64,000 nucleotides of DNA, taken from Hepsetus odoe. Taxonomy: Eukaryota > Chordata > Actinopteri > Characiformes > Hepsetidae. Shown here piece by piece: positions 35,836-47,939 of the stretch. Under the pieces are notes generated by a model. That model saw only the letters and a program-made list of their open reading frames with translations. It made no database searches and was not told where the DNA came from. How positions within the stretch are numbered: position 1 is the first letter of the stretch; every line of letters starts with the position of its first letter. The stretch covers positions 7,511,855 through 7,575,854 of the forward strand of contig CM029372.1 of assembly GCA_017165825.1 (NCBI GenBank), in the 5' to 3' direction. Position numbers and translations under genes: made by a program.

Positions 35836-37379
35836 AATTCTAGTGAATGAAGCTGATAATGTTGTTACCTAAAAATGAAGCTACTGTACTACTGCAGAAT
35901 TAAGCTACAGTACTATAGGATGAGGCTCCTGAATTGGAAAATGAAGCTATTTAGGAAAGATTTTCATGTCAGGTTGGAACAATACCCCCTTCCCTTCTGT
36001 TCATTTATCACATTAAATGCAGCGAGAGTCCAAGAGCTGACATCTGTCTCTGGGTGAGAACTAACTGCCAGCCATACTTATTTAAATCATTTATAATCAT
36101 CCACTAAATAATGTGATCAGACTGCAGGCAACAAATCTGGTAAAAGGGTTTTATAAGCTAGATCAAGGATTTTCTGTGTCAGTGTTGTGTTTTGCTTGAA
36201 CACAAAGTGCAAAGTTAGTGGACAAATGTGCTTAAATGGAAAGGAACTGTCTCAAGGGATTGCTCTAATCCTTACCTGACAGGACTGATGTCATTAAAGC
36301 AAGGGAATGCATAAATTAGGCCATAAATATTGCATGTGACAAATTTATTTTCATCAGTGGAACTTATGCTCTCTTTGTCTTTGTCTGTCTTTTCGCAGTG
36401 GCATGAGCTACAAACCACCCAGGAATCCAGATCAGAATTGAACTGCCATCATAGCTATCCTCATCTCTGAGCGCAAGAAAAAGGAGAGGCAACATTAAAA
36501 CAGGAGTAACCCCCTAAGAGAGGACACGAAAGAAACCCTGAACAAAACATCAGTGAAAACATTTGAAGGTGGAAGGCTTAAAATAAAGTCCTCAAGGCTG
36601 TTGATGGACCCAAAAAAGAGTCAGTAGCATTTGCAAATACGCCAAACACACAGACAGGGCTCAGATGGAAATGCTTGCAGCTGTTGTTCTGTAATTCAAG
36701 CTTGCTTACTATGCTTTTATTTTGTAAAGGACAAAAGCCACCTCACTGTGTCTTTCCTTGAAGTCTGACTAATGGACGCTTACTCAGCTCCCAGTCAAGA
36801 GATTCGTGGGTCTGTGTGAACTGCGCATAAATTAATATTATGTGAAGTGGGAGGTAATGGGAGATGGTCCTTCTACACTAGACGTATTTCAATCCAAAAG
36901 GCAGTAAGAACTGGTCCCACATCTTTGTTCAGTGTGCGTTAGTGAGAGAGTGCATGTGGTGTGTTAGTGAAAGAAAATGAGAATGAGTGCAAAAGGTTTT
37001 CATTCCTGTGTGGGCCAGGAAGATAATATAGCAGCTAGAAAGAGGCAGAGCATAAGAACTTATTTTTTGAATGGGATTTGCCTAGTGATACATAAACACT
37101 CTGCCTTCCACCCATATTTCCTTGTTTCATGGGCCATTCTGCCTAAATTTAAGTCTGATGACGTTAGTCATGAATTTCATCTGACTGATTACATTAAACG
37201 CATCTTGTGTTAGGCATGCTGATTGACATCTTCAGCTTTGTGATCGAGACAATTGCCCTGCTAGGACATTGTGAACCATGCTCCATACACATACAGTATA
37301 TATTCAATAACATACAAACTCAGCCAAGCTGCTCAGCCTTGCCCTTAGTCTTATTAGTGGAAAGTCTTCACAGTCCCAG
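35836..37379. other. Unique non-coding DNA with a candidate conserved block
   Basis: No exon recognised. Part of it, about 36660-36900, is repeat-free with words such as GCTTGCTTACTATGC and GCGCATAAATTAATATTATG that look like conserved non-coding sequence. Low certainty. Confidence 0.25.
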
Positions 37380-37715
37380 CACTGCTGAGGAAAATAAGGA
37401 GAGATGTGTGAGGATGATGAGGTCTGCTGCATGTTATTGAGAAAAATGGGCAGCAGGGGAATAGTTGTTTGTGAGGATGATAAGTAGATGTTAGATGAGG
37501 AGAATGTAGAGGAGTACAGTCTGTTAGGTATGATGATACAGTGAATGAATGCAGTCTGTTAGTGAGGAAGATATAGGGGATAAGTGTAGCTGTTAGTGAG
37601 AACAGTAAGGAACTGTGCAGTGTCCAGGATGATGAAAAAAGTGAGCTGTGTTAGTGAGGATGCTGAGAAGTGCAGTGCTTTACTGTGGAAGGTGAGAAGG
37701 AGTGTAGTTTATTAA

Positions 37716-37805
37716 GTCAAGTAAGTACAAGTCAAGTAGGTGTTATTGTCATTTCAATCATATACACAGTACATAGTGAAACAAAATAACGTTCCTGCAG
37801 GACCC
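37716..37805 (-). mobile_element. Short dispersed repeat scrap inside the minisatellite
   Basis: 'GTTATTGTCATTTCAATCAT' then 'ACAGTACATAGTGAAACAAA' then AACGTTCCTGCAGGACC resembles a common fish retroelement end ('TTTATTGTCATTTC...CATAGTGAAACGA'). Orientation and class are uncertain. Confidence 0.45.
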
Positions 37806-38210
37806 TGAGGAGGAGTGCAGTGTGTAAGAGAAGAATGTGAGGAGGAGTGCAGGGTGTAAGAGAAGAAGGTGAGGAGGAGTGCAGTGTGTAAGAGAAGAAG
37901 GTGAGGAGGAGTGCAGTGTGTAAGAGACAAGCATGAGGAGGAGTTCAGTGTGTAAGAGAAGAATATGAAGAGGAGGAGTGCGGTGTGTAAGAGAAGAATG
38001 TGAGGAGGAGTGCAGGGTGTAAGAGAAGAACATGGGGAGGAGTGCAGTGTGTAAGAGAAGAGAAGAGGAGGAGTGCAGTGTGTAAGAGAAGAAGCTGAGG
38101 AGGAGGGCAGTGTGGAAGAGAAGAACGTGAGGAGGAGTGCAGTGTGTAAGAGAAGAATGTGAGGAGGAGTGCAGTGTGTAAGAGAAGAACATGGGGAGGA
38201 GTGCAGTGTG

Positions 38211-38610
38211 TAGAGTAGAGTAGTGATCTTTTATTATCCCATGAATGGGAAATTTGGGCGTTACAGGGCTCTTATAAAAAAAGACAGGTGTACAGACAGA
38301 AAAGAAAAAATATATAAAGATATAGAGAAAGAGGAACAGGAACAAGTACAGGAGAAAAGTAGAGGAGCTATAAATAAATAATAATAAATTATCTATCTAT
38401 ATACATATACATATCTACAAGAGTAATATGCACGGTAATAATTCAAAAGTTTTGAATGAATTATACATATAAATAACAAGTAGCAAAATATAAATGTAGC
38501 AAAAATATGAATATAAATGTAATAATAAATAATAAATGTAATAATAATAAATGTAATAAAAAGTAGTAGTAGTAATAATAATAATAATAATAATAAATAA
38601 TATACGATAC

Positions 38611-38647
<37 letters not shown>

Positions 38648-39336
38648 TACAATAATATACAACAATAATAATATATATAATATAATATATAATAATAATA
38701 AACAAGCAATGAAATGTTATGATGAGTTGTGGAGTCTTATTGCTGCAGGTAGGAATGACCTGCGGTAGCGTTCTTTCTTACACTGCGGGTGTAAGAGTCT
38801 GCTGCTGAACGAACTGCTCAGTGCTCCTACAGTCTCGTGTAGGGGGTGGGAGGTGTTGTCCATAATGGATGTTAGTTTGGACAACATCCTCTCCTCCCCT
38901 ACCTGCTCGATGGACTTGAATGGACAGTTCAGGACAGAGCTGGCCCTCTTGACCAGTTTGTTTAGTTTCCCTCTGTCCCTCACTGTGACTCTTCCACACC
39001 AGCAGACCACAGCATAAAAAACAGCTGACACCACCACAGTGTCATAGAATGTCCTCATGAGATTTTTGTTTACTCCAAAGGACCTCAGCCGCCTTAGCAG
39101 GTGTAGACGACTGAGGCCCTTTTTGTACAGAGCATTTGTGTTGGTGGACCAGTCCAGTTTATTGTTGATGTGGACACCCAGGTATTTGTACTCCTCCACC
39201 GTTTCAATGCACAAACCCTGGATGTCCACCGGTGTGATGAGGGGAGACTTCCTGCGAAAGTCAATCACCAGCTCCTTCGTCTTGCTGGCATTGATGCGCA
39301 GATGGTTTTGATTGCACTGAACAATCACATTACATT
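38211..39336 (-). mobile_element. 5'-truncated LINE with reverse-transcriptase C-terminus
   Basis: The minus strand is open for 203 codons (39328 to 38717) and encodes the end of a non-LTR reverse transcriptase ORF: INASKTKELVIDFRRKSP, then VEEYKYLGVHINNKLDWS, RTFYDTVVVSAVFYAVVCWC, then LTSIMDNTSHPLHETVGAL and KKERYRRSFLPAAIRLHNS. The catalytic FADD motif lies upstream of the truncation and is absent. The 3' untranslated part is (ATT)n-rich and ends 'TGGGATAATAAAAGATC' followed by an ACTCT-type repeat. It belongs to the L2/CR1/Rex1 broad group; I do not assign a clade. The intact stretch of frame and the close twin at 60745 suggest a young insertion. Confidence 0.85.
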
Positions 39337-39780
39337 GAAGAGAAGAATGTGAGGAGGAATGCAGGGTGTAAGAGAAGAGAAGAGGAGGAGTGCAGTGTAA
39401 GAGAAGAAGGTGAGGAGGAGTGCAGTGTGTAAGAGAAGAAGGTGAGGAGGAGTGCAGTGTGTAAGAGAAGAGAAGAGGAGGAGTGCAGGGTGTAAGAGAA
39501 GAAGGTGAGGAGGAGTGCAGTGTGTTAAAGAAGAATATGATGAGAAGTGCAGTGTGTAAGAGAAGAAGTTGAGGAGGAGGGCAGTGTGGAAGAGAAGAGA
39601 AGAGGAGGAGTGCAGGGTGTAAGAGAAGAACGTGAGGAGGAGTGCAGGGTGTAAGAGAAGAACGTGAGGAGGAGTGCAGTGTGTAAGAGAAGAACGTGAG
39701 TAGGAGTGCAGTGTGTAAGAGAAGAAGGTGAGGAGTGCAGGGTGTTAGTGAAGCATATGAGTGAGAGGAGGAGTGTAGTG

Positions 39781-40119
39781 TGAGTCTGCTGGATGAAGCC
39801 TGACTGTGGATAGGAATCTGATTAAGAGATTATTAGACTGCATTTGAATTTTTTTTTTCAAGCATTATCTAATGCCAAGCAGGTTACAGTTAAAAAGTGT
39901 GATTTCTTCTATTTTTTTCTATTAAATGATGAAAGTTTATGCACAGATACTTTCACTCAACGGTTTGTATGCTACGTGGGTTCACTCTTAAATAAGAACT
40001 GAAAGAATAAGCATTACTGAAATGCTTAAAATAACTTTTTCATATTAATAACTGCATTCTTATTAATATCGTAATTACTGGGGCACTTTGTAATATCACT
40101 GCTGAGAAACAAAGATGGT
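39781..40119. other. Unique non-coding DNA
   Basis: AT-rich, no feature recognised. Confidence 0.35.
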
Positions 40120-40318
40120 GAAGTGAAAGTGACTACTCAGCATTGTGAAACACAACACAGTGAGACACAACAAAACACTTCCTCTGCATTTCACCCATAT
40201 GTGCTGCAGGGGGCAGCTATTTAAAGCCCCGGGGAGCAGTGATGGAGATGGAACCTTCTCCAGGTCTGGGATTTGAATCCACAACCTTCCAATCTTGGGG
40301 TCACTGCCTAATCTTAAA
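40120..40318 (-). mobile_element. tRNA-derived SINE, CACTTTC-tail family
   Basis: On the plus strand it starts with the tail complement 'GTGAAGTGAAAGTGACTACT', continues 'CCTCTGCATTTCACCCATAT' and 'GCCCCGGGGAGCAGTGATGG', and ends in the tRNA-like head complement 'CTGGGATTTGAATCCACAAC'. Diverged. Confidence 0.8.
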
Positions 40319-41181
40319 AAGTATTCAGTGGGGGCATTTTAATTCATGCTTATGTCCAAGGTATTCTAAGCATCATAATTGTTTAATAATAATTATAGTT
40401 CTGAAACAATAGCACTAATGGTAACGATGAATCATTATTAAAAGCTTCCCCATGGACACCTCTAAAATGACGAGAACTTCAACATTCAACATTATGAATG
40501 TGTAGAGCAGCATCATTATATGAGACTGACTATATGAGACATATTATATGAGACTGATTTATGCACTTACCTGAAAGAAAACTGACTTTACATAATGGAA
40601 AACAGAAGCTTGTGAACTGTTGTTGTAAATGCACTGAATGTCTATAAAATCTTCCACCATCAGGAAGCAGTGCTACGTTGTGTTTGTTTGCAGAAGAGTA
40701 ACTGAACTTGGCTGTGACAGCAGCACTTCATGTGACTTCAGTGAAAACGTGGAGGCATACATTTCTGCTAAAATATTTATGAGAACACATGAAAGGATAT
40801 ATAAACACACCTGTTAGAAAGAGTTAAGATGAACACCTCAGCCGGCATAACCTGTGAGCTGTTCTTCAGCTCTGCACGTCAGCCTGATCCCCCAGGACTG
40901 TGACAGGCCTGAATTTGTGACTAAAAGCTGTTCAGAAGTGAGTGGGCACATACCTAGCCATGAGCCATGTGTGTGCAGCGGCGCCTGTCTCCGCTCCATT
41001 GCGCTCTCGGAGGCTAAAACAGTGGAGCTGTGATGACCCTGCACTGCAGCTGAGCCAAAATGGTTGCCAACACTCTCACAAAAATGCTGGCCAGTCAGGG
41101 CGAGCTGGGGGTTTGGCACCTCTCCTGCACACCTGAGCTCAGTGGCACAGCTGCTAATTACTGCAGCATGCCACATGGCTG

Positions 41182-41183
<2 letters not shown>
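40319..41183. other. Unique non-coding DNA
   Basis: No exon or repeat recognised. Confidence 0.4.

Positions 41184-41233
<50 letters not shown>
41184..41233. repeat. (CT)n microsatellite
   Basis: About 25 CT units. Confidence 0.95.
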
Positions 41234-41234
<1 letters not shown>

Positions 41235-44200
41235 ATCAGCAATCAAACCCTTCAAATGCCTCTCTTTTTCAGGTACTCTCAGCTGTTCAGGCCAATTTGT
41301 AGGACACGGACTTTGCCTCTGATTACGCCCAAAATATGCATTTGCTATATTTGCTCCTTTCATGTTGAACTGGCACAGAGACCTGCGAGATACGCTGCCA
41401 GATCACCGGATCACCTGCAAAGGCTAGACGCTGCATAGATGTAATGAGAGGTGGCAGTTTTTGTGCATCACACAAGCAATGCAATTGCTTGGGGCCCCAG
41501 AGATTTAGGGAGCCCCTGCTGGCTGTAAGAAATGCTCAGAACTATTATTGATTGATTGATTTATTTATTAGGGTTTTTTTTTTTTTTTTTTGATTTGTTT
41601 TGTTTTTCAGTAGGCTACTGAGTTAGTTTATCGTGGCCACTTGACTTACAACAAGGATGATCAGTGGCCGGAAAAAGAAAAAAAATATATTTTTACAGTT
41701 TACAACAGTCCATTTGGAGGAGCTAGGCACACAGGTTCTCTGAGGAAGAGTTTATATATATGTCTATGAGTTTATATGCTAGTGGTAACATTTTTCCTGA
41801 GATTTTGCAGTCACATGATGAGCAAAACTGATGTATGGATGGTTAAACACATTGACCAGATGTTGAGTAACAATGTAACATGGTCAGACAAGGATTTTGG
41901 TTGTCCACAGGGCTAGAATTCACCTTTAAACAGGACCAGGGAAAGAACAAACCCACCCCCAACAGCGAACTGTGATGTTTGAACATCAAGGTTTGTGTAA
42001 ATTGCTGTTGACTTCTTCCCTCCCCACTCCCACACTCTCCCTGTCCTCAGTTCTTTTCGACGTCCTTGCCCCCTCACAGACACCTCAATTACTCCCTTTT
42101 ATGTGGCCGTTTCACTGAGGGCTTACAGAGTCAAACGGCGCTGCAGTGTTGCTGCCGTTCAAGCTGATCTCAGCGTTCCAGTGCATTCTGCTCACTCTGC
42201 GGCGTTTTGCCCCCCTTCATCATTGTGGGTCGCTCAGCTCCAGGCCCTGCCGCTCTGTTTAGGGGTCACAGACTCCATCTTCTCCTCTGCAGGCACCACT
42301 GTGGGCCAGCCAGGAGAAATTACATTCAATTCAATCAGCCTAAGTCCAACAGGCCACCTCTCCACAATCTCTTATCATACCTCTCCCCTCCCTTCTGCCA
42401 TTGAGGCTGAGAGGCAGAGAGAGGGGTCTCAGAGTCCAGCTCTGGCTACGGCTGTAAGAGGTTACATATGACCAAGAGTGCAGCCATCATTCTATGGGAA
42501 AGATCAGATTTGTGTGGCCTTACAGTAACAGAAATCCAACGTATCCAATTCCCACCATTATGTCTTCGGTTCTGCACTGGTGCTACTTTGTTTATGTTGC
42601 TAAAAATAATTTGTATTTGAAATGTATTTACAATTAATAATTTCATGAAATTACACATCATCAGTGCAATAAACACCCACTTAACGCTGATGAACCTCCT
42701 TTTATCCACATTTGACTTTCTGAACATCTAAAATGATCTGCTTTCCTTTTTCTCCTTCCTCTAAAATACTGAGGCATCTTTTTCAGAAAGAAGTAAGCTG
42801 GGGACTAGAAAAGTAGCTTTGCTGTCAGAAAGGTGTCTCATACTATAGAAAAGGCCAAAACTTGTCACAAAAACTGTTAAGTCTTTGGAGCAATCAATGT
42901 ATAACGTGTATAAATCCCTCTTTAAAAATCCACATGCTTCACTGGCTTTAACACACCAACTTTAACTCAGTAAGGGCTTGTTCAGCATCAGGTGTGTTGG
43001 GAGCAGGTTATATTTTAGGACCAGGGATGGGAAACATTAACTTCTGTTTGAAAACAATTTAAACGTATGTACTAATGTTGCCAACACTGTGTAAGCTTGT
43101 AGTCAACGGCAGTACAATATCATTTTAATAATGAATCTATAAACACTGTTATTCATGAATGAATAGCAACATTATTGATGGAACTATGCCGTTAATACAG
43201 GTTGAGCAGTGTGAAGAAAAAGCTTCTTATTGTATTCGTTCATAAGCGATATTTTCTCATTGTTCCGATGCAAAATTTTAAATAAACAAAGTTCAGACTT
43301 CAAACATCATGGCTGATTGACTGTAAAACTGACAAAAGAAAAAAAGAAATTCACTAAATTCAAATCATTCCTGAAATGAAAAGTGTTTATTCCATGCAAA
43401 GGTCCTGTAATTGTATTGTAATCAGCCATATTGGTTTCACTGAAGTAACAACCATCAGCATATTTCTCCAAGATAACAAAATTGGTTAGCGCAGTCATCA
43501 CTACTACTAGGAAAAGGGAAGATAAGGTGTTTTTAATCGATCTCACACGATGCACCCTATTTCATATTTCTCGTTCATAAAGTACTCATCATCCTTTTAC
43601 TCACTGGGGGCCCTGGGCAACTTTAATCATCAACATTCGAAACCCTCTGGTTAAGTACAAGTGGCACACTGTGTTTGTTCCCGGAGGAAGTGTTGCTCAT
43701 CAACACATGCGAATGAACAGTGGTGCTGTAAGAAACTCCAGCGTGGGTGAGGAAGTGCACCTACACATGCTCACACTCACTGCTTTAATTGATATGCTTG
43801 CCTCTCACTACGTATGTCCCAAACACATATGAATATGAATAAATAGAGCTGTTGAGCTGTTGTTGAACCAATTTTTTTTTTGTAAAATGAAATGCGTGTG
43901 CATGGAAACTTTCAGAGTTTTTTAAAGGTTAAAAAACCTTCCTGTAATATAAAAGTTCTCCATTACAGACTTTTCCGAGAGCCACTTATCACCACTTATT
44001 TTTTTAAGAGGGAATCTCAGAGAGATTATGATAAGATAGTTTGTGAGAAAGCCTGTGTCATTTGAACATGTGTCCATGCACATCTCCTGGAGCCATCTAC
44101 AACCTGTGTGATTGCTGCTGGGTTTGCCTGGCCTTTGGGACTAAACTCACTTTTACAAATGTATTATTGAAAAGGCAGGAGACACAGGCAGTGGAAAACA

Positions 44201-45000
44201 AAGTGTGATCCTCTGGGTACTGTGCTGAGTTCACACAATGGAGAGAGAAAGGAGGTCCAGCCTGTGTCAGTCTGTCAGTTCACTTTGAACAGGGCTCCCA
44301 GTGACAACAGCCGCTCCGATAGAGACCCCGTCTGAGTACTTTGTATCTGCCTTTGATCACTCGCCTGTATGAATCTGTTTGCACAGACTGAACTTGTGGT
44401 ATGTTTGTTCTGTCAGTCTGTAAGGGTGAAAAAGCCCACCTATCATGCCACAAAGCATGTTTGTCATTTATACTTAATGTCCAAAAGTGTGGTTAAAGGA
44501 ATGGTTGATTTATCCAGTTTGCTAGTCATCCCAGATGCAGTCGATCTCCACTAAAACAAAATAATTTCACAAGTTTAGCAATGGAGCCACAACTCAAAAT
44601 TTTCTCTCCTCGCACCCAATTCAGTGCATTCCCTTTTCAATGAAATGGCACAAGTTTGAGAAAGGATTAAATGTAAATGTAGCAAAACTTCACCATCACA
44701 CGCAGCAATTTTGAAAACACTACCACGGATCAGATTACATTCATACCATTTAGCAGTCCTTCATCTTCCACATCTGTTCTTCATTGCTGTCACCTAGGTA
44801 AACGTTAGCAACTGTTCGACTATCAACTCTAACTGATCAACTGTCTGCCAGCTAAATCTATGAGACTCATAAGCCCTGCAACTGAGAAAGTCAAAGATGT
44901 CAGTATCTACACCAACTTTTCAACAGTTAGAGTTTAAGTGAAAAAAAACAAAAATGAATAGAGGAGAAGAAAGTGTAGGGCAAGTTAGGAAAGGTTAGTC
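41234..45000. other. Long unique non-coding stretch
   Basis: Nearly 3.8 kb without a recognised gene. It includes a poly-T run near 41574-41591. A 122-codon frame (42103-42471) in a pyrimidine-rich, CpG-richer patch is unsupported. The phrase 'GCTTGGGGCCCC' near 41487 resembles a widespread fish transposon word but is too short to assign. Confidence 0.35.
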
Positions 45001-45300
45001 CCCCAGGTATTTTTTGTACAGGTGGGTCCTCAGAGGATGCTTAAAGACAGCAAGGTAGTTCTGACCACAAGGGGAAGTTCATTCCACCTCTGAGATGGAG
45101 TGAAAGGGTCTTGATGCATGTCTTTCTCTTCTTTTGAGGAGAGAAGGTTCAAGACCAGGAGTACTTGATGTTCTAAGGAGATGAGAAGAGATGTGTTGCC
45201 ATCAAATAAATAGGTGCAAGACCATTCTTGGTCTTGAAGGCATGTGTTAAGGATTTAAATGAGCAGTTAGAGGGAGTAGCAGTGGCTGAATATGATGTTG
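45001..45300. mobile_element. Possible dispersed repeat fragment
   Basis: Phrases such as 'CAGGTGGGTCCTCAGAGGAT', 'GACCACAAGGGGAAGTTCAT' and 'TCCACCTCTGAGATGGAG' resemble a dispersed teleost sequence I have seen repeatedly ('GTGGGTCTTCAG...GGGGAAGTTCGTTCCACC'). The class is unknown to me. Confidence 0.3.
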
Positions 45301-45474
45301 TTATTGTCCCCAAATTTTAGACCAGACATTTGTCTCAAAAAACAATGTCGTATACAACCGATCATATTTATGGTTCACAGTAAGTCACAATGTGACTGAA
45401 ACCCCAATGTCTGTTGACTTTATTCAGCTGGTCAAGATTTCTTACTCTTTATTTGTCTCTTTTTTATTTTTTTT

Positions 45475-45990
45475 TTGTTTCTCTCTACAATATGTTCTCT
45501 TCTGCCACAACGCTGTCTGTTCACCTGTTTGTCTCTCAAGCCCACTACTTTTTTGATTGGTCATGTGTTGGCTAATCACTGCCTAATGTGTTTAGTAATG
45601 CCTGTCGCTATGATGACTGAACTGCATAAAGTGATCTGGATTCCGTTCATGGATCATCAGCAGGCATGGTTAATTCCAGGAATTGGTCCTTGGCTCTTGG
45701 ACAACTCTTCTGATTATTTTTTTGACTCCTCGGTCAGAAATCTTGCAATTAGTCCCTTTCACTTCACATGCTTAAAATTTTCAGATGATACTGTCATACT
45801 TGCACACATTAATGACAACTACTTTGTTTTAGGCTACCAAGACTCCTTGTCCTACATCACACAATGGTGCATAAACAGATACCTGCAGCTGTATGTAACA
45901 AAGGCAAACTGAATCCACAGAAAACCACACACATCACAGCCAACAACCCCACCAACGACCCCACCTGCATCAATAATGTAACTGCTGAGA
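45475..45990 (+). pseudogene. LINE reverse-transcriptase relic
   Basis: A 145-codon open frame (45475-45912) includes FSDDTVILAHINDNYFVLGY followed by ITQWCINRYLQLYVTKAN. That is the F[AS]DD catalytic motif C and the downstream 'W(C)...N.L.LN..KT' region of non-LTR reverse transcriptases. Downstream codons (NPQKTTHITANNPTNDPT-like, other frame) suggest continuation with a frameshift. The upstream part of the open frame does not look like reverse transcriptase. Fragmentary and inactive. Confidence 0.6.
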
Positions 45991-46479
45991 AGATAGAATG
46001 CTACAAATGACACTGACATCCAAAAACACTGCCAACAAAAATAACCCTGCTATTTCTGCATTACAACAGTATGCTCCAGCCCGCCCCCACTGTCTCATCA
46101 ACATGTACATGTTAGCTGCAAAAAAAAACTCATATGCATCACATAAAATGTCTAAAAAATAATCATCCCCCCCCCCCATCTCAAATCCTTAACAGCAAAT
46201 ATATCACACAGAACATCATTGTACATGACCTCATGCACCTCTGCAACCCATTCTTCAGGTCACATTAAGAAATGCCAGGCCTGGAAACTGACATCCTATG
46301 CCAGAACTCTCTAAAATAGCATTATGAACAAAACGTGCATGTGTAAAAGTGCTATGATTATGTGTGTATGCATGTAAATGTATCCTGTATTGATGTTTTT
46401 TCATATAGATTTGTCGCATGTACGTCATACATAAATCAACGTGAAAAGATTATGATCAGCTTTTTATAGCATAGTGTTA

Positions 46480-47265
46480 ACAAATTTGACACGGGTACGG
46501 TGTGATATCAAGAGAACAGGGTCAGAGCACCTCCAAAATGGTTGGTTATTGGTATTTACAGTATGCAGTATTTAGTACCTACCAGCCATGGTCTAAGAAA
46601 ATGAAGAAAGTGAAAGTGACTATTCATGTCATTGTTAAATACAGCACAGCACAGCACAAAGGGAACAATAACAAAATTAGATCTCTGCATTTTACCCATA
46701 CACACACGAGCAGTGATGGGGACGGTACTTCAGGGCAATCTACTGGTATGGGATCCAAAGCCATGCCCTTCTGATCTTGGGGCCAACTCCCTAACCACTA
46801 GGCCACCGCTGCCCCTGGAAATAACGTAGGACAAATGTTTGCAAGCCGATAGAATCAGTATGATGCTCAGCGTAATGTTCTGATCACAATCCTTGGGTAT
46901 TGATCTGAAAGTGAATGTTACTTTGACATCACCTACCTAAACATAGATGAAGGCCAAGTGCATCCATTGTGGCATCAATTTCTCCTAATGGCAGAGGCCT
47001 CTTTCATCAGGATAAGGTCATATCACAATGCAAATATTTGTTCAGGAATGGTATGAGGAACCCAAATCTTAGTCTGGTTGAACATTAGTGGGGTGTGCTT
47101 GATTCCAATCCATGGTGGTCCCACTACCGGACATTACAGGATCTGACTCTTACTTCTTGGAGAAAGATTGCATAACACACCTTCCTAGTCCACTCCTCAA
47201 TGGATCAGAGCTGATTTGGTGGCACACGAGGGACCTGCACAATATCACGCTGATGTGTGTACTCT
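46480..47265 (+). mobile_element. Decayed Tc1-like transposon interrupted by a SINE
   Basis: Before the SINE the plus strand encodes REQGQSTSKMVGYWYLQYAV, then STYQPWSKK, matching the N-terminal helix-turn-helix of the CACC-GATCAGCC family (GQS.SK.A....). After it, frames carry HTA/NANICS..MV-like remnants and end 'GAGGGACCTGCACAATAT' (EGPAQY), the usual GGPTQY-type C-terminus. The SINE at 46600-46818 sits between. The frame is heavily broken, so it is inactive. Confidence 0.75.
46600..46818 (-). mobile_element. tRNA-derived SINE inserted in a Tc1 copy
   Basis: Plus-strand 'GAAAGTGAAAGTGACTATTC' (tail complement), 'TCTCTGCATTTTACCCATAC', 'GAGCAGTGATGGGGACGGTA' and 'CCTAACCACTAGGCCACCGC' (A-box complement) mark a nearly full-length minus-strand copy. 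The flanking sequences on both sides belong to the same Tc1 copy, so the SINE is the younger insertion. Confidence 0.85.
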
Positions 47266-47939
47266 AAAAATGATGCTTTCATTTGTTTTATACACATTCC
47301 TTTATCCACGGGTCTCATGCAGTCACTGTCCATCATAGCTTACCAAAGCTGAAGGTATTCATGCGTTTTTCTTGTTCTGTGTGAAGGTTGTTATGCTGCG
47401 GTATAATGACGATAATGGTTTCTAATTCTAGTTTATACTTTTTTTATTATTGAATTATTCTTCTCTGTATCTGTTTCTATAAATTCTCATCCTCTCTTCT
47501 CTTCTCTTCTCTTCTCTTCTCTTTTCTGTAGAAGGATGCACTATATAAACCTCTTCCTAGCTCCATCACCTCCTTTTTCTGTCCTTCTCTCTCCAGAGAG
47601 CAGTGTTTATGAGGATGCGTGTATTTTCCCCTACATTATCCTGTCTGCAGTGTGTGCTATCAGCTGTAGAATTCAATAAGCCAATGTAATACAGGCAGCC
47701 CTGTGCTCACTGAGTGCCTGTGTGAAAGTGTGTGCTCAGAATGAGCAAGCAGCAATGGCCTTCACATCTGCTTCGTTAGATATAGGTAGGCTACATAATT
47801 TCTACATTTTAGACTCAAGGTTGTTATTTTTTAAGATATGAACAATATCAGGCACAAATTAATCCAAACAAGAGTTCAGTGCAGCCTTCCTTTACAATTT
47901 CACATCGTTGGAATTATGTACTTTGAAACAAATTCACAA
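47266..47939. other. Unique non-coding DNA
   Basis: No gene seen. Includes a (TCTTC)n pyrimidine run at 47491-47524. Confidence 0.4.

Larger units (their letters stand above)
37380..39780. repeat. 32-bp minisatellite, split by a LINE
   Basis: The unit is about 32 bp and reads around GTGAGGAGGAGTGCAGTGTG then TAAGAGAAGAAG. Well-ordered units run from about 37800 to 38211 and again from about 39337 to 39750. The two halves belong to one array, divided by the LINE insertion. Upstream (37380-37715) are degenerate, longer, older-looking units ('GTGAGGATGCTGAGAAGTGC'). A 195-codon minus-strand open frame over it is a translation of the repeat and not a gene. Confidence 0.9.

Noticed and set aside
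36377..36430. Polypyrimidine tract plus CAG ('TCTTTTCGCAG') as a splice acceptor of a hidden exon
   Set aside because: Only a few codons before a stop and no partner donor or recognised peptide; not enough to call an exon.
37758..38345. A 195-codon minus-strand open frame with repeated SYTLHSSS-type peptide
   Set aside because: It is a translation of the 32-bp minisatellite; unit length and sequence repeats explain the peptide periodicity.
38393..38709. Tyr/Leu/Ile-rich open frames resembling membrane proteins
   Set aside because: They come from the (ATT)n/(ATA)n part of a LINE 3' untranslated region; the frames at 60748-61044 have the same cause.
37800..39750. Regular short repeats that might suggest a CRISPR-like array
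   Set aside because: Units are head-to-tail without unique spacers and the genome is eukaryotic; it is a minisatellite.
42103..42471. A 122-codon open frame in a CpG-richer patch
   Set aside because: No domain, no splice-site pattern, pyrimidine-rich composition explains openness.
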